57,871 nucleotides of DNA. Origin: an uncultured Bacilli bacterium. Lineage in GTDB: Bacteria; Bacillota_I; Bacilli_A; RF39; UBA660. The stretch covers positions 1-57,871 of the forward strand of contig CAKOOV010000009.1 of assembly GCA_934098435.1 (NCBI GenBank), given 5' to 3'. The notes under the pieces are model-generated. The model was not told the DNA's origin. It searched no databases and was given only the letters and a program-made list of their open reading frames with translations. Shown piece after piece: positions 34,144 to 42,135 of the stretch. The first letter of the stretch is position 1, and each line of letters starts with the position of its first letter. Made by a program: the position numbers and the translations under genes.

Positions 34144-34199
34144 TTATCGTCTCACATTTCATTGTTCGTCGTTTTCTAATGCCCAAAGTCATTAGAAAA
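34144..34199. repeat. 56-bp dispersed repeat, copy A
   Basis: Identical to 56417-56472 except at 34169 (T versus C). It begins TTATCGTCTCACATTTC and ends in a hairpin (TTTTCTAATG/CATTAGAAAA, 8-nt loop). It lies just downstream of the BRO-type gene, after that gene's terminator. Confidence 0.9.
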
Positions 34200-34226
34200 A
34201 AATTTGGAGCTATAATCTCCAAATTA
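34195..34226 (-). terminator. Terminator of the BRO-type gene
   Basis: Minus-strand 9-bp stem AATTTGGAG/CTCCAAATT followed by T6, overlapping the stop codon. Confidence 0.9.
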
Positions 34227-35078
34227 ACAGTTAGTTTCTAATTTTTTATCATCTATATATTTATAATTTAAACTATTTTCACTTTTAATTGCAGTCCCTC
34301 CAGTCTCTTCTTCATATAAATCTCTAGCCCCTTTAGCAACACTTCCACCTCTATGAGCTACTTTAATATTCTCCCCAAGTCCTTGAGGTTTCTCTTTCTT
34401 AGCTATATCTCTCGTGGCAATTTCACCAATATTAGTTAAAGCAATTTCAATATCTGTCATATTATCCCTTAACGATTCTTTTCTAATACCTTTATATTCT
34501 TTATATTCACTAGCCTTCATACCTGACCAAGTTTTATATATTTCATTAGTAAGAAGAGCATACTCCACTGACTTATCTATTCCTCCTTCCTTCCAAATAT
34601 CAGTAAGTTTAAATCTATCAACAATTCCACTTAATCTCAATTTTATCCATTCATCACTATAACCCTTATTACGATAATAATTAACTGCACGATTAATTGC
34701 TATCTCCGGATCAAATACCTCATCAATCCTCTCACTCCCTAAGTTAGCTAACCAAACCTTCATAGGTTCAGCCTTAGGACTAGGTATAGACTCAATAAGC
34801 CTAAATATCCCCTTAGTATCTAAAGTATCAGTTTCACGATATTTACCATCTGAAGCCAGCAACTTTAAACGTACGATATTTTCGTACAGTTGACTTCCCT
34901 CCTCATTCAACTTTCTTTTTAAATCACTCCAATATCTTTTAGGAATATTACTATCAGTTAATACCCCAATAACATCAACCACACTAAAATAATATTCTTC
35001 CTTCTCACCATCCCAAATACTTCTAATCTCTTTTCCTTCAAATAAATTTGAAATAGTATTTAACTTCTTTTCTTCCAT
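34224..35078 (-). CDS. BRO-N/antirepressor-like protein
   Basis: The product has 284 residues from the ATG at 35078 (GAGGTGG upstream; an adjacent TTG at 35081 is possible). The N-terminal ~110 residues carry the BRO-N pattern: 'IRSIWDGEKEEYYFSVVDVI', 'RYWSDLKRKL', 'DTLDTKGIFRLIESIPSPKA' and 'WLANLGSERI'. This domain occurs in phage antirepressors and baculovirus BRO proteins and binds DNA. The C-terminal half is helical and ends with a Gly/Glu-rich tail. No other phage genes are nearby, so it is a stand-alone accessory gene. It has its own promoter and terminator. Confidence 0.88.
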   Translation of the reverse strand: MEEKKLNTISNLFEGKEIRSIWDGEKEEYYFSVVDVIGVLTDSNIPKRYWSDLKRKLNEEGSQLYENIVRLKLLASDGKYRETDTLDTKGIFRLIESIPSPKAEPMKVWLANLGSERIDEVFDPEIAINRAVNYYRNKGYSDEWIKLRLSGIVDRFKLTDIWKEGGIDKSVEYALLTNEIYKTWSGMKASEYKEYKGIRKESLRDNMTDIEIALTNIGEIATRDIAKKEKPQGLGENIKVAHRGGSVAKGARDLYEEETGGTAIKSENSLNYKYIDDKKLETNC

Positions 35079-35132
35079 CAAAAACCACCTCTTCCATTTT
35101 ATTAAAGTAGTACCATTACCACTCTACACCAA

Positions 35133-35161
35133 ATACTATCATACCATATTTATAAAGTCAA
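35133..35161 (-). promoter_or_regulatory. Sigma-A promoter of the BRO-type gene
   Basis: TTGACT - 17 nt - TAGTAT on the minus strand. An imperfect LexA-box-like sequence, CGAACATATGTACT (35170-35183), lies just upstream of the -35 box. Confidence 0.65.
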
Positions 35162-35277
35162 TACATTTTAGTACATATGTTCGCTAAAAAAGTTAATTTT
35201 ATTTTCTAACAGCAATAGAATTATCCACTTTTTCTTTTAATGAATTTTTAATATGTCTATAAACATTAAAAAAGATA

Positions 35278-36171
35278 CTAATCTAATTTAGTACCTTCTA
35301 TCTTTAATTCATCTTTAAATATTTCTTTAAAACTAATTAATTCTTTACTAATAACATCAGGATATACAGCTTTAGTAGTTCTAATAGCATCATATATATT
35401 TTTAAAATTAATAGTTCTTCTATTCTCATATATAGCATTAGAAAAACATTGTCTTAGTATTACTAAAGCAATATCTGGATATCTAGAAGATATCTCATAT
35501 ACTCTTTTAAACTCACTAGTCATATTAACAATAAACTTCATTATCTTCTCATTAATAAAATCAGTATATGGAAGTATTACTCCCGTTTGTTTTTCTAATT
35601 TAGGTAAAGTCTTCATAAGAATTTCTACAGTCATATCCATAGTAGGTTCTTCTACATCTACCTTTTCAAATCTCCTTAAAAAAGCCTTATCCCTCATAAT
35701 ATATTTTTCATACTCATATGTAGTAGTAGCCCCTATCATTTTAATAGTACCTCTACTCAAACCTTCTTTAAACATATTAGCCAAATCTAATGCTCCAGCA
35801 GCATCATTACCAATTAAAGTATGAATTTCATCAATAAATAAAATAACCTTTTCCTTATCTTTAAGTTCATTAACAAGTTTAAGTACTCTATTCTCTTCTC
35901 CATTATTAGTAAGTAATGCCGTAGTATTAATTCTATATATAGTATATCCTAAAAGAGCTTCAGGAACTTCTCCTCTTTGTATTCTATAAGCTAGTCCCTC
36001 TACAATAGCAGTCTTACCAATACCAGGCTTACCAACAAGTACAGCACTTTTTTCAGGAGTAAGAAGTACAAGTATAAGTTTTTTAATCTCATCATCTCTA
36101 GCCACAGCAGGATTAGTAATATATTTAACATCAGTCAAATTATCCGAAAAACGTTCCAATATCGAATCCAT
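35278..36171 (-). CDS. Single-domain Clp (ClpA/B NBD1-like) AAA+ ATPase
   Basis: The product has 297 residues. It aligns to the first AAA+ module of ClpA/ClpB: an N-terminal lead 'TNPAVARDDEIKKLI', Walker A 'LVGKPGIGKTAIVEGLAYRI', Walker B 'VILFIDEIHTLIG' and the sensor/Arg-finger segment 'GATTTYEYEKYIMRDKAFLR'. The N-domain, middle domain and second AAA+ module are all missing, against ~750-850 residues for ClpA/B. No ClpP-binding loop is seen. It is the last gene of the operon ftsY - small membrane gene - ylxM - this gene, 25 nt downstream of ylxM. Function in this setting is unknown. Confidence 0.88.
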   Translation of the reverse strand: MDSILERFSDNLTDVKYITNPAVARDDEIKKLILVLLTPEKSAVLVGKPGIGKTAIVEGLAYRIQRGEVPEALLGYTIYRINTTALLTNNGEENRVLKLVNELKDKEKVILFIDEIHTLIGNDAAGALDLANMFKEGLSRGTIKMIGATTTYEYEKYIMRDKAFLRRFEKVDVEEPTMDMTVEILMKTLPKLEKQTGVILPYTDFINEKIMKFIVNMTSEFKRVYEISSRYPDIALVILRQCFSNAIYENRRTINFKNIYDAIRTTKAVYPDVISKELISFKEIFKDELKIEGTKLD

Positions 36172-36196
36172 TTATTTCACCCCAATCACAATTATA

Positions 36197-36490
36197 TTAA
36201 TATAATTCCTTTATTTTATTCCTAATATTCACATCATCTATAGTATCAACAATTTCATAAAGTTTTTCTCTATTTTTAAATAAATTAAGTTTATCTTCAT
36301 AAAAATAAAGCTTATCCTCACTAGTCTTAATATTTTTATAAATAGCATTTCTACTAAGACCCATATTCTCACTTATTTCACCCAAAGATAAATTATTAAA
36401 ATAATAATCTTCAAAACATTCTTTTTGTTTATCATTTAATAACTCACCATAAAAATCATATAAAATAACCAAATAATTTCTCTTATCCAT
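36197..36490 (-). CDS. ylxM: YlxM-like helix-turn-helix protein (SRP-associated)
   Basis: The product has 97 residues. The sequence 'NDKQKECFEDYYFNNLSLGE' followed by 'ENMGLSRNAIYKNIKTSEDK' fits the UPF0122/YlxM family, a sigma-70 region 4-like HTH usually encoded next to ffh or ftsY. In Streptococcus YlxM modulates the signal recognition particle. Here it lies two genes from ftsY. Its ATG overlaps the stop codon of the upstream membrane gene by one base. Confidence 0.85.
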   Translation of the reverse strand: MDKRNYLVILYDFYGELLNDKQKECFEDYYFNNLSLGEISENMGLSRNAIYKNIKTSEDKLYFYEDKLNLFKNREKLYEIVDTIDDVNIRNKIKELY

Positions 36491-36798
36491 TATATAATAT
36501 TAACCAAGGTATAAATAACTTCAATAATAATTAGAAGTACCCCAACTCCAAATAAAATATATACAAGTTTTTTCTTACTTTCATCTTCTATATAATAATA
36601 ACATACACAAAATAAAAGTAAAGCAAATGAAATAAGTGCAGCAGGTATAAATATTTTATTAATTATAGCACACACAAGAAGTATTAAAAATATAATACCC
36701 ACAAATATAGAAATAATAAGTTCCATCTTTCTTAATTTATTAACATCAATAAATTTATATTTATCTTCTTTTTTCTTAATACCCTTCTTTTTATCCAA
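36490..36798 (-). CDS. Small membrane protein, three predicted helices
   Basis: A basic cytoplasmic head (KKKGIKKKEDKYK) precedes three hydrophobic segments, roughly residues 28-46, 49-66 and 77-98. The start is uncertain: TTG at 36798 best fits the AAAGGGTG RBS, while GTG at 36801 or 36807 are in frame. No family recognised. It is encoded between ftsY (14 nt upstream) and ylxM (1-nt overlap), so it belongs to the same transcript. Confidence 0.7.
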   Translation of the reverse strand: MDKKKGIKKKEDKYKFIDVNKLRKMELIISIFVGIIFLILLVCAIINKIFIPAALISFALLLFCVCYYYIEDESKKKLVYILFGVGVLLIIIEVIYTLVNII

Positions 36799-36812
36799 CA
36801 CAATCACCCTTT

Positions 36813-37775
36813 CTATAAATCTTTAAATAAACCATAAACATATTTTTCTATATCAAAAGATTCTAAATCATCATCGCCTTCACCAAGACCAACAAATTTA
36901 ACAGGAATACCAACTTCTTCCTTAATAGCAAGAACAATTCCCCCTTTAGCAGTACCATCAAGTTTACTAAGAACAATACCAGTAATATCAGTAACTTCAC
37001 TAAAAGCTTTAGCCTGATTAATACCATTTTGACCAGTAGTAGCATCCACTACTAATAAAGTTTCATGAGGAGCATCAAGTATTAGTTTTTTAATAACATT
37101 ATTAATTTTACCAAGTTCATTCATAAGATTAACTTTATTTTGAAGTCTACCAGCAGTATCAATAAGAACAACATCATATTCCTCTTTTATAGCCTTATCT
37201 ATACTATCATATATAACAGCACCAGGATCCTTACTTTTACTAATAACAACAGGAGCATCTATCTTCTTACCCCATTCTACCAATTGTTCAGTAGCACCTG
37301 CTCTAAAAGTATCACCACCAACAAGCAAAACCTTTTTACCATCATTTATAAGCTTCTTAGCAATCTTACCAATACTAGTAGTCTTTCCAACACCATTAAC
37401 ACCAATAAATAATATTACCGTAGGACCATTATTACTATAATTAATCTTACTACTCATAACACCATTATCAACATACATAATCAAAAGTTCATCAACAATA
37501 ATCTCTTTTAAAACATTACTATCAGTAATTTTCTCATCACGAACCCTACGTTTAAGTTTATCAACAAACTTCATAACAGTATTAACACCAATATCAGCCA
37601 TAATAAGAATATTCTCTAATTCTTCAAAATAATCATCATCTATATTCTTATACTTACGAGATAAATTACTAAGTTCCGTAGCAAATTCATGTCTACTTTT
37701 ACTAAGTCCCTCATCATATTTAGTAGCATCTTTATCTTTACTAAAAGTATTCTTAATTCTATTAAATAAGCCCAT
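36813..37775 (-). CDS. ftsY: Signal recognition particle receptor FtsY
   Basis: GTPase that docks SRP-ribosome complexes at the membrane for co-translational insertion. The 320-residue product has a short N domain and the full G domain: G1 'GVNGVGKTTSIGKIA', 'GDTFRAGATEQL', G3 'DTAGRLQNK' and 'LSKLDGTAKGG'. The acidic A domain of E. coli FtsY is missing, as in other Bacillota. GGAGGGAAT precedes the ATG at 37775. Second gene of an operon starting with the 114-aa gene. Confidence 0.97.
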   Translation of the reverse strand: MGLFNRIKNTFSKDKDATKYDEGLSKSRHEFATELSNLSRKYKNIDDDYFEELENILIMADIGVNTVMKFVDKLKRRVRDEKITDSNVLKEIIVDELLIMYVDNGVMSSKINYSNNGPTVILFIGVNGVGKTTSIGKIAKKLINDGKKVLLVGGDTFRAGATEQLVEWGKKIDAPVVISKSKDPGAVIYDSIDKAIKEEYDVVLIDTAGRLQNKVNLMNELGKINNVIKKLILDAPHETLLVVDATTGQNGINQAKAFSEVTDITGIVLSKLDGTAKGGIVLAIKEEVGIPVKFVGLGEGDDDLESFDIEKYVYGLFKDL

Positions 37776-37789
37776 ATTCCCTCCTTGTA

Positions 37790-38134
37790 TTATTTAAGTA
37801 TTCTCTTTTTACCACTATTCTTTTCCAGATAATTAAGATGTATATATTCAGATTTAAGTTTATTTTTTGCAAATAAATACATCTGCTTATTATTCTTATC
37901 CTTGGCACATTTCTTAACTGATTCATCAAGTCCATCACTATTAATAAAAACCATATACCCACAATTAGGACATATTGTATAATATTTTTCAATAGTTTCA
38001 CCAAAATAATTAACACCATCAATTTCATATATATTATCATTTGATAATACTATATCATTATGACAACTATTAACCACAACATCATTATAATAATTATCTA
38101 CATTTTCTTTACATTCAACTTTAAAACTATTCAT
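37790..38134 (-). CDS. Small zinc-ribbon-like protein of unknown function
   Basis: The product has 114 residues and no signal. The centre has 'YYTICPNCGYMVFI', one CxxC knuckle, with further Cys at residues ~9, 24 and 76 (near 'VKKCAKDKN') that could complete a zinc site. The basic C-terminal end (KNSGKKRILK) is compatible with nucleic-acid or ribosome contact. First gene of the operon leading to ftsY, with AAGGAAG upstream of the ATG at 38134. Confidence 0.75.
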   Translation of the reverse strand: MNSFKVECKENVDNYYNDVVVNSCHNDIVLSNDNIYEIDGVNYFGETIEKYYTICPNCGYMVFINSDGLDESVKKCAKDKNNKQMYLFAKNKLKSEYIHLNYLEKNSGKKRILK

Positions 38135-38156
38135 ATCAATACTTCCTTACTACTAA

Positions 38157-38185
38157 AGTATACCATTTTTAAATATAAAAGTAAA
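38157..38185 (-). promoter_or_regulatory. Sigma-A promoter of the ftsY operon
   Basis: TTTACT - 17 nt - TATACT on the minus strand. The -35 box lies in the tail of the rny terminator. Confidence 0.65.
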
Positions 38186-38202
38186 GAGACTATTTAGCCT
38201 CT
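38176..38202 (-). terminator. Probable rny terminator
   Basis: Minus-strand stem AGAGGCTA/TAGTCTCT overlapping the rny stop codon, followed by the mixed tract TTACTTTTATATTT. Weaker than the other terminators. Confidence 0.5.
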
Positions 38203-39743
38203 TCTTGTGCTCTAGTCTCTCTAATAACTGTAACCTTAATAGTACCAGGATACTTAAGTTCATTTTCTATTTTCTCTTTTATTTCTCTAGCTATTTGATG
38301 AGCAGTTAGATCATCAACCTCTTCAGGTTTAACCATAACTCTAAGTTCACGTCCAGCCTGTACAGCATAAGCTTTCTCAACGCCCTCAATATTATTACCA
38401 ATTTCTTCCAATTGTTCCAATCTTTGAATATAATTTTCCGAAGAATCATTTCTAGCCCCTGGTCTTGAAGCCGAAATAGCATCCGCTATAGCCACAATTG
38501 ATGCAATAACACTAGTAGGAGAAGTATCACCATGATGAGATGCAATAGCATTAATAACAATCGGATCCTCGCCATACTTCTTAGCTAAATCAACACCAAT
38601 CTTAACATGTGAACCCTCCATTTCAAAATCAATAGCTTTACCAATATCATGAAGAAGCCCAGCCCTTTTAGCCAAATTAACATTTTCACCAAGTTCAGAA
38701 GCAAGAAGTCCAGCTAAATTAGCAACTTCCATAGAATGATTCAAAGCATTTTGACCATAACTACTTCTAAAATGAAGTCTACCAACAATCTCTACAAGTT
38801 CAGGATCCATTTTAGATAAAGAAAGTTCATATAAAGCATTTTTACCATAATCCCTAATAGTCTGTTTCATATCACTACAAGTCTTAGCATATAACTCTTC
38901 AATTCTAGCAGGATGAATTCTACCATCCTTAATCAAACTTTCAAGTACAAGTCTAGCAATTTCCCTTCTTAAAGGATCAAAACTAGATATAACAATAGCC
39001 TCAGGAGTATCATCAATAATTAAATCAACACCAGTAACAGACTCAATAGTTCTAATATTTCTACCTTCCCTACCAATAAGCCTACCTTTCATTTCATCAT
39101 TAGGCAAATTAATAACTGAAACTGTTTGTTCAGAAGTAATATCAGCAGCATATTTTTGCATAGCCCCAACTAATAACTCTTTAGACTTTTCATCAACATT
39201 AAGTTTAGCCTCTGCTTCAGCCTCCTTAATATATGTTGCTATTTCCTTGGACATTTTGTCCTCAACCATTTTCATAACAGCATCTCTAGCCTGTTCTTTA
39301 GTATACTTACTTATTTTTTCTAGTTCCTCAAGCTCACGTCTCTTAATATCTTCCACTTCTTCTTTAGATTCTTGAATTTTTTGCTGTTTAACTAATAAAT
39401 TATTTTCTCTCTCATCAAGAGAAGACTCCCTATTTTGAAGAGCCAAATCTCTACGATCTATATTATTTTCTCTTTGAAGTAACCTATCTTCTTGTTCCTT
39501 AATCTCACTCTTCTTTTCCTTAATTTCTTTATCAGCATCAATTTTAAGTTTATGTATTTCCTCTTTAGTCTCAAATAAAGAATCTCTTTTAATTTTATCA
39601 GCATCTTTCTTAGCGGTTTCAATTATAGAATCAGCTTTCTTACTGTCTCTTTTCTTCTTTAAATAGTTAACAAGAAAAACAACTGCAATTCCTATAATTA
39701 ACCCAAGAACAAATAGAAAAATGGAGAAAATTGTATTATTCAT
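38190..39743 (-). CDS. rny: Ribonuclease Y
   Basis: Membrane-bound endoribonuclease that starts mRNA decay in Bacillota. The 517-residue product has an N-terminal helix (~4-25), a long charged coiled coil (~30-185), a KH domain with 'MKGRLIGREGRNIRTIESVT' and the HD domain with 'AGLLHDIGKAID' and 'IASHHGDTSP'. Length is standard (about 520). GGAGGTTTATA precedes the ATG. Transcribed singly. Confidence 0.97.
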   Translation of the reverse strand: MNNTIFSIFLFVLGLIIGIAVVFLVNYLKKKRDSKKADSIIETAKKDADKIKRDSLFETKEEIHKLKIDADKEIKEKKSEIKEQEDRLLQRENNIDRRDLALQNRESSLDERENNLLVKQQKIQESKEEVEDIKRRELEELEKISKYTKEQARDAVMKMVEDKMSKEIATYIKEAEAEAKLNVDEKSKELLVGAMQKYAADITSEQTVSVINLPNDEMKGRLIGREGRNIRTIESVTGVDLIIDDTPEAIVISSFDPLRREIARLVLESLIKDGRIHPARIEELYAKTCSDMKQTIRDYGKNALYELSLSKMDPELVEIVGRLHFRSSYGQNALNHSMEVANLAGLLASELGENVNLAKRAGLLHDIGKAIDFEMEGSHVKIGVDLAKKYGEDPIVINAIASHHGDTSPTSVIASIVAIADAISASRPGARNDSSENYIQRLEQLEEIGNNIEGVEKAYAVQAGRELRVMVKPEEVDDLTAHQIAREIKEKIENELKYPGTIKVTVIRETRAQEEAK

Positions 39744-39810
39744 TATAAACCTCCATTCTAATACATTTATAGAAAAAATTATAAAATTTTAATTTAAACT
39801 ATACAAATTA

Positions 39811-39839
39811 ATTGTATCTTAGAATTAATTCATTGTCAA
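39811..39839 (-). promoter_or_regulatory. Sigma-A promoter for rny
   Basis: TTGACA - 17 nt - TACAAT on the minus strand, about 70 nt before the start codon. Confidence 0.8.
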
Positions 39840-39850
39840 GTAATTTTAAA

Positions 39851-39878
39851 AGAAAAAAAGGACTTCCAAAAGCCCTTA
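39851..39878 (-). terminator. gap terminator
   Basis: Minus-strand stem AAGGGCTT/AAGTCCTT (one G-U pair) followed by T7, overlapping the gap stop codon. Confidence 0.85.
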
Positions 39879-40874
39879 TTTACTCAAAAATCTCTTAGCA
39901 GTTCTAACCATCTGCATAGAATATCCCATCTCATTATCATACCAAGCAACAACCTTAACCATTTGTTTACCATCTACATCAAGTACTTTAGTCAAAGATA
40001 AATCAACCAAACTACCACACTTATTACCAATAATATCAGAAGAAACAATAGGATCATAAGTTACTTTCAAAGTATCATTAACATTATTTAAAAACACACT
40101 ATTAACCTCTTCTTCAGTAACCTTTTCTAATAGTTCTAATGATAAATCTACAAGAGAACCATCTTGTACAGGTACCCTAAGAGCACCTCCTGCTAACTTA
40201 CCCTCAAGTGAAGGAATAACTTTTCCAATAGCTTTAGCAGCCCCAGTACTAGTAGGTACTATATTAATAGCACAAGCTCTACCTCTTCTAGCCTTTATTC
40301 CTTTCTTATGAGGAACATCTAAAGTAGCCTGATCATTAGTATAAGCATGAACAGTTGTCATAAAACCTCTCGCAATACCAAAATTATCATCAAGCACCTT
40401 AACAATAGGAGCCAAACAATTAGTAGTACACGATGCAGCAGAAATAACCTTATCATCACTATCAATAATATCATCATTAACATTATATACAATAGTCTTA
40501 ACATCACCCTTACAAGGAGCACTAACAATTACCTTTCCAGCACCAGCTTTAATATGAAGCATAGCACTATCTAAATCAGTAAATCTACCGCTGCATTCAA
40601 ACACCAAATCTACACCAAGTTCTTTCCAAGGAAGAAGAGAAGGATCCGCTTCAGCATATATTCTAGTTTTCTTACCATTAACTATAATACCATCATCATC
40701 GTAAGTAACTTCCTTATCATAATTTCTATGTGTACTATCATATTTAAACAAATATGCAAGTTCTTCACAACTAGATAAATCATTAATAGCCACAACATCA
40801 AAGAAATCATCTTCCTCCATTAATCTATATACAAGTCTACCTATTCTACCAAAACCATTAATTGCAATTTTCAT
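39876..40874 (-). CDS. gap: Glyceraldehyde-3-phosphate dehydrogenase, type I
   Basis: Glycolytic enzyme converting glyceraldehyde-3-phosphate to 1,3-bisphosphoglycerate with NAD+. The 332 residues show the Rossmann start 'IAINGFGRIGR', the 'INDL' acidic residue consistent with NAD+ use, the catalytic Cys in 'SAASCTTNCLAP' (~residue 150) and the catalytic His in 'TTVHAYTNDQ'. 'WYDNEMGYS' closes the family pattern. It follows the CofE-like gene by 16 nt in one operon. Confidence 0.97.
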   Translation of the reverse strand: MKIAINGFGRIGRLVYRLMEEDDFFDVVAINDLSSCEELAYLFKYDSTHRNYDKEVTYDDDGIIVNGKKTRIYAEADPSLLPWKELGVDLVFECSGRFTDLDSAMLHIKAGAGKVIVSAPCKGDVKTIVYNVNDDIIDSDDKVISAASCTTNCLAPIVKVLDDNFGIARGFMTTVHAYTNDQATLDVPHKKGIKARRGRACAINIVPTSTGAAKAIGKVIPSLEGKLAGGALRVPVQDGSLVDLSLELLEKVTEEEVNSVFLNNVNDTLKVTYDPIVSSDIIGNKCGSLVDLSLTKVLDVDGKQMVKVVAWYDNEMGYSMQMVRTAKRFLSK

Positions 40875-40890
40875 CTATAATCATCTCCTC

Positions 40891-42075
40891 TTATTCATTA
40901 GCATAGTTATCAAAATAACCCTGAATATATACAACCGGTGTTCCCTTATCACCACTACCACTAGTCAAATCACAAAGAGAACCAACCAAATCAGTAATTC
41001 TTCTTGGCGTAGTACCAAGGCTCTTATTCTGTCCTACTAAATTATCTTCTTTCTTTCTTATTTCATCTTTCATAGCATTATTAAGTTCTTCTCCTCTAAG
41101 ATTACTAAGTACATTATCAGATATATATTTAAGCTTAATCTCATTAGGAGTACCCTCTAACCCACTAGTATAAAATGGTGAAACAACCGGATCAGCAAGT
41201 TCCCATATCTTACCCACAGGATCCTTAAAAGCCCCATCTCCATATATCATAACCTCAACATTCCTACCAGTTTCATCTTTAATTCTTTTCTGAATATTAT
41301 ATACAAGTTCTTCACCATCTTTAGGAAATAACTTAAGTTTTTCATCAGTACTCTTATTAGAACCCAAAAGACCATACTTAGGATTAAATCCACTACCATT
41401 AATACTAGTATTCATAATATTATCAAGACCATATAAAATATCAGCAGATTTCAAAGCCTTCTTAGTCTTTTCTCTAGTATGAATATCACAAGCTAATATA
41501 TTTTTAGTATATTTAAAAATCTCCTTAGGATTATTAGAAAAAATAAATTCAATATCACAATCCTCATTCTTACATATTTCACTATATACATCAATATAAT
41601 TAACCCCAGTAAATTCATGTACAATACCCCTAAAATACTTATCATAAGTATCAATACCAAAAGAATCACTATAAGGATTAATATTATATTCTTCTAACAA
41701 TTCATCATTAAATAAATGATTACCAACTTCATCAGAAGGATAAGATAATAACATATATATTTTTTTACTGCCTCTAGCAATACCCTTCAAAATCATCGAA
41801 AACCTATTTCTACTAAGAATAGGAAATATAAGACCTATTTCCCCATCAGGATATTTACTTCTAATATCAGTAGCAATATCATCTACAGTAACATAATTAC
41901 CATAAGCTATACCAACTACAGCCTCAGTAATCCCAATAATATCCCTATCTTTAATATCAAATCCATCACTCAAGCTAGCTCTAAGAACAGAATTAACAAC
42001 AATATCTTCTAAATTATCCCCATTTTTAATAACACCTGTTCTAATACCTCTACTTACTGTTCCTACGCATCTCAT
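40891..42075 (-). CDS. CofE-like (F420-0:gamma-glutamyl ligase domain) protein
   Basis: The product has 394 residues. The N-terminal ~170 residues, starting 'RCVGTVSRGIRTGVIKNGDN' and including 'RDIIGITEAVVGIAYGN', match the PF01996 ligase domain of CofE, which adds glutamate to coenzyme F420-0. The remaining half has 'MIYGDGAFKDPVGKIWELAD', as in the longer Bacillota versions. No F420 biosynthesis gene is visible here and such lineages usually lack F420. The substrate is therefore probably different, perhaps another glutamylation; this is inference. It shares an operon with gap. Confidence 0.82.
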   Translation of the reverse strand: MRCVGTVSRGIRTGVIKNGDNLEDIVVNSVLRASLSDGFDIKDRDIIGITEAVVGIAYGNYVTVDDIATDIRSKYPDGEIGLIFPILSRNRFSMILKGIARGSKKIYMLLSYPSDEVGNHLFNDELLEEYNINPYSDSFGIDTYDKYFRGIVHEFTGVNYIDVYSEICKNEDCDIEFIFSNNPKEIFKYTKNILACDIHTREKTKKALKSADILYGLDNIMNTSINGSGFNPKYGLLGSNKSTDEKLKLFPKDGEELVYNIQKRIKDETGRNVEVMIYGDGAFKDPVGKIWELADPVVSPFYTSGLEGTPNEIKLKYISDNVLSNLRGEELNNAMKDEIRKKEDNLVGQNKSLGTTPRRITDLVGSLCDLTSGSGDKGTPVVYIQGYFDNYANE

Positions 42076-42095
42076 TACATCACTCTCCTATTATC

Positions 42096-42125
42096 ATTAT
42101 ATAATAGAAAAAATAAAAAAGTAAA
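42096..42125 (-). promoter_or_regulatory. Putative sigma-A promoter of the cofE-like - gap operon
   Basis: TTTACT - 18 nt - TATAAT on the minus strand, 20 nt before the start codon. Confidence 0.5.
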
Positions 42126-42135
42126 GAATAATACA

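Noticed and set aside
34144..34199. 56-bp repeat as an ordinary terminator
   Set aside because: Neither strand has a U run after the hairpin, and both copies sit next to a separate, proper terminator.
35200..35277. Short frame (NVYRHIKNSLKEKVDNSIAV) after the Clp-like gene
   Set aside because: No start codon or RBS, and a stop lies in frame just upstream. About 27 codons are too few to call even a pseudogene.
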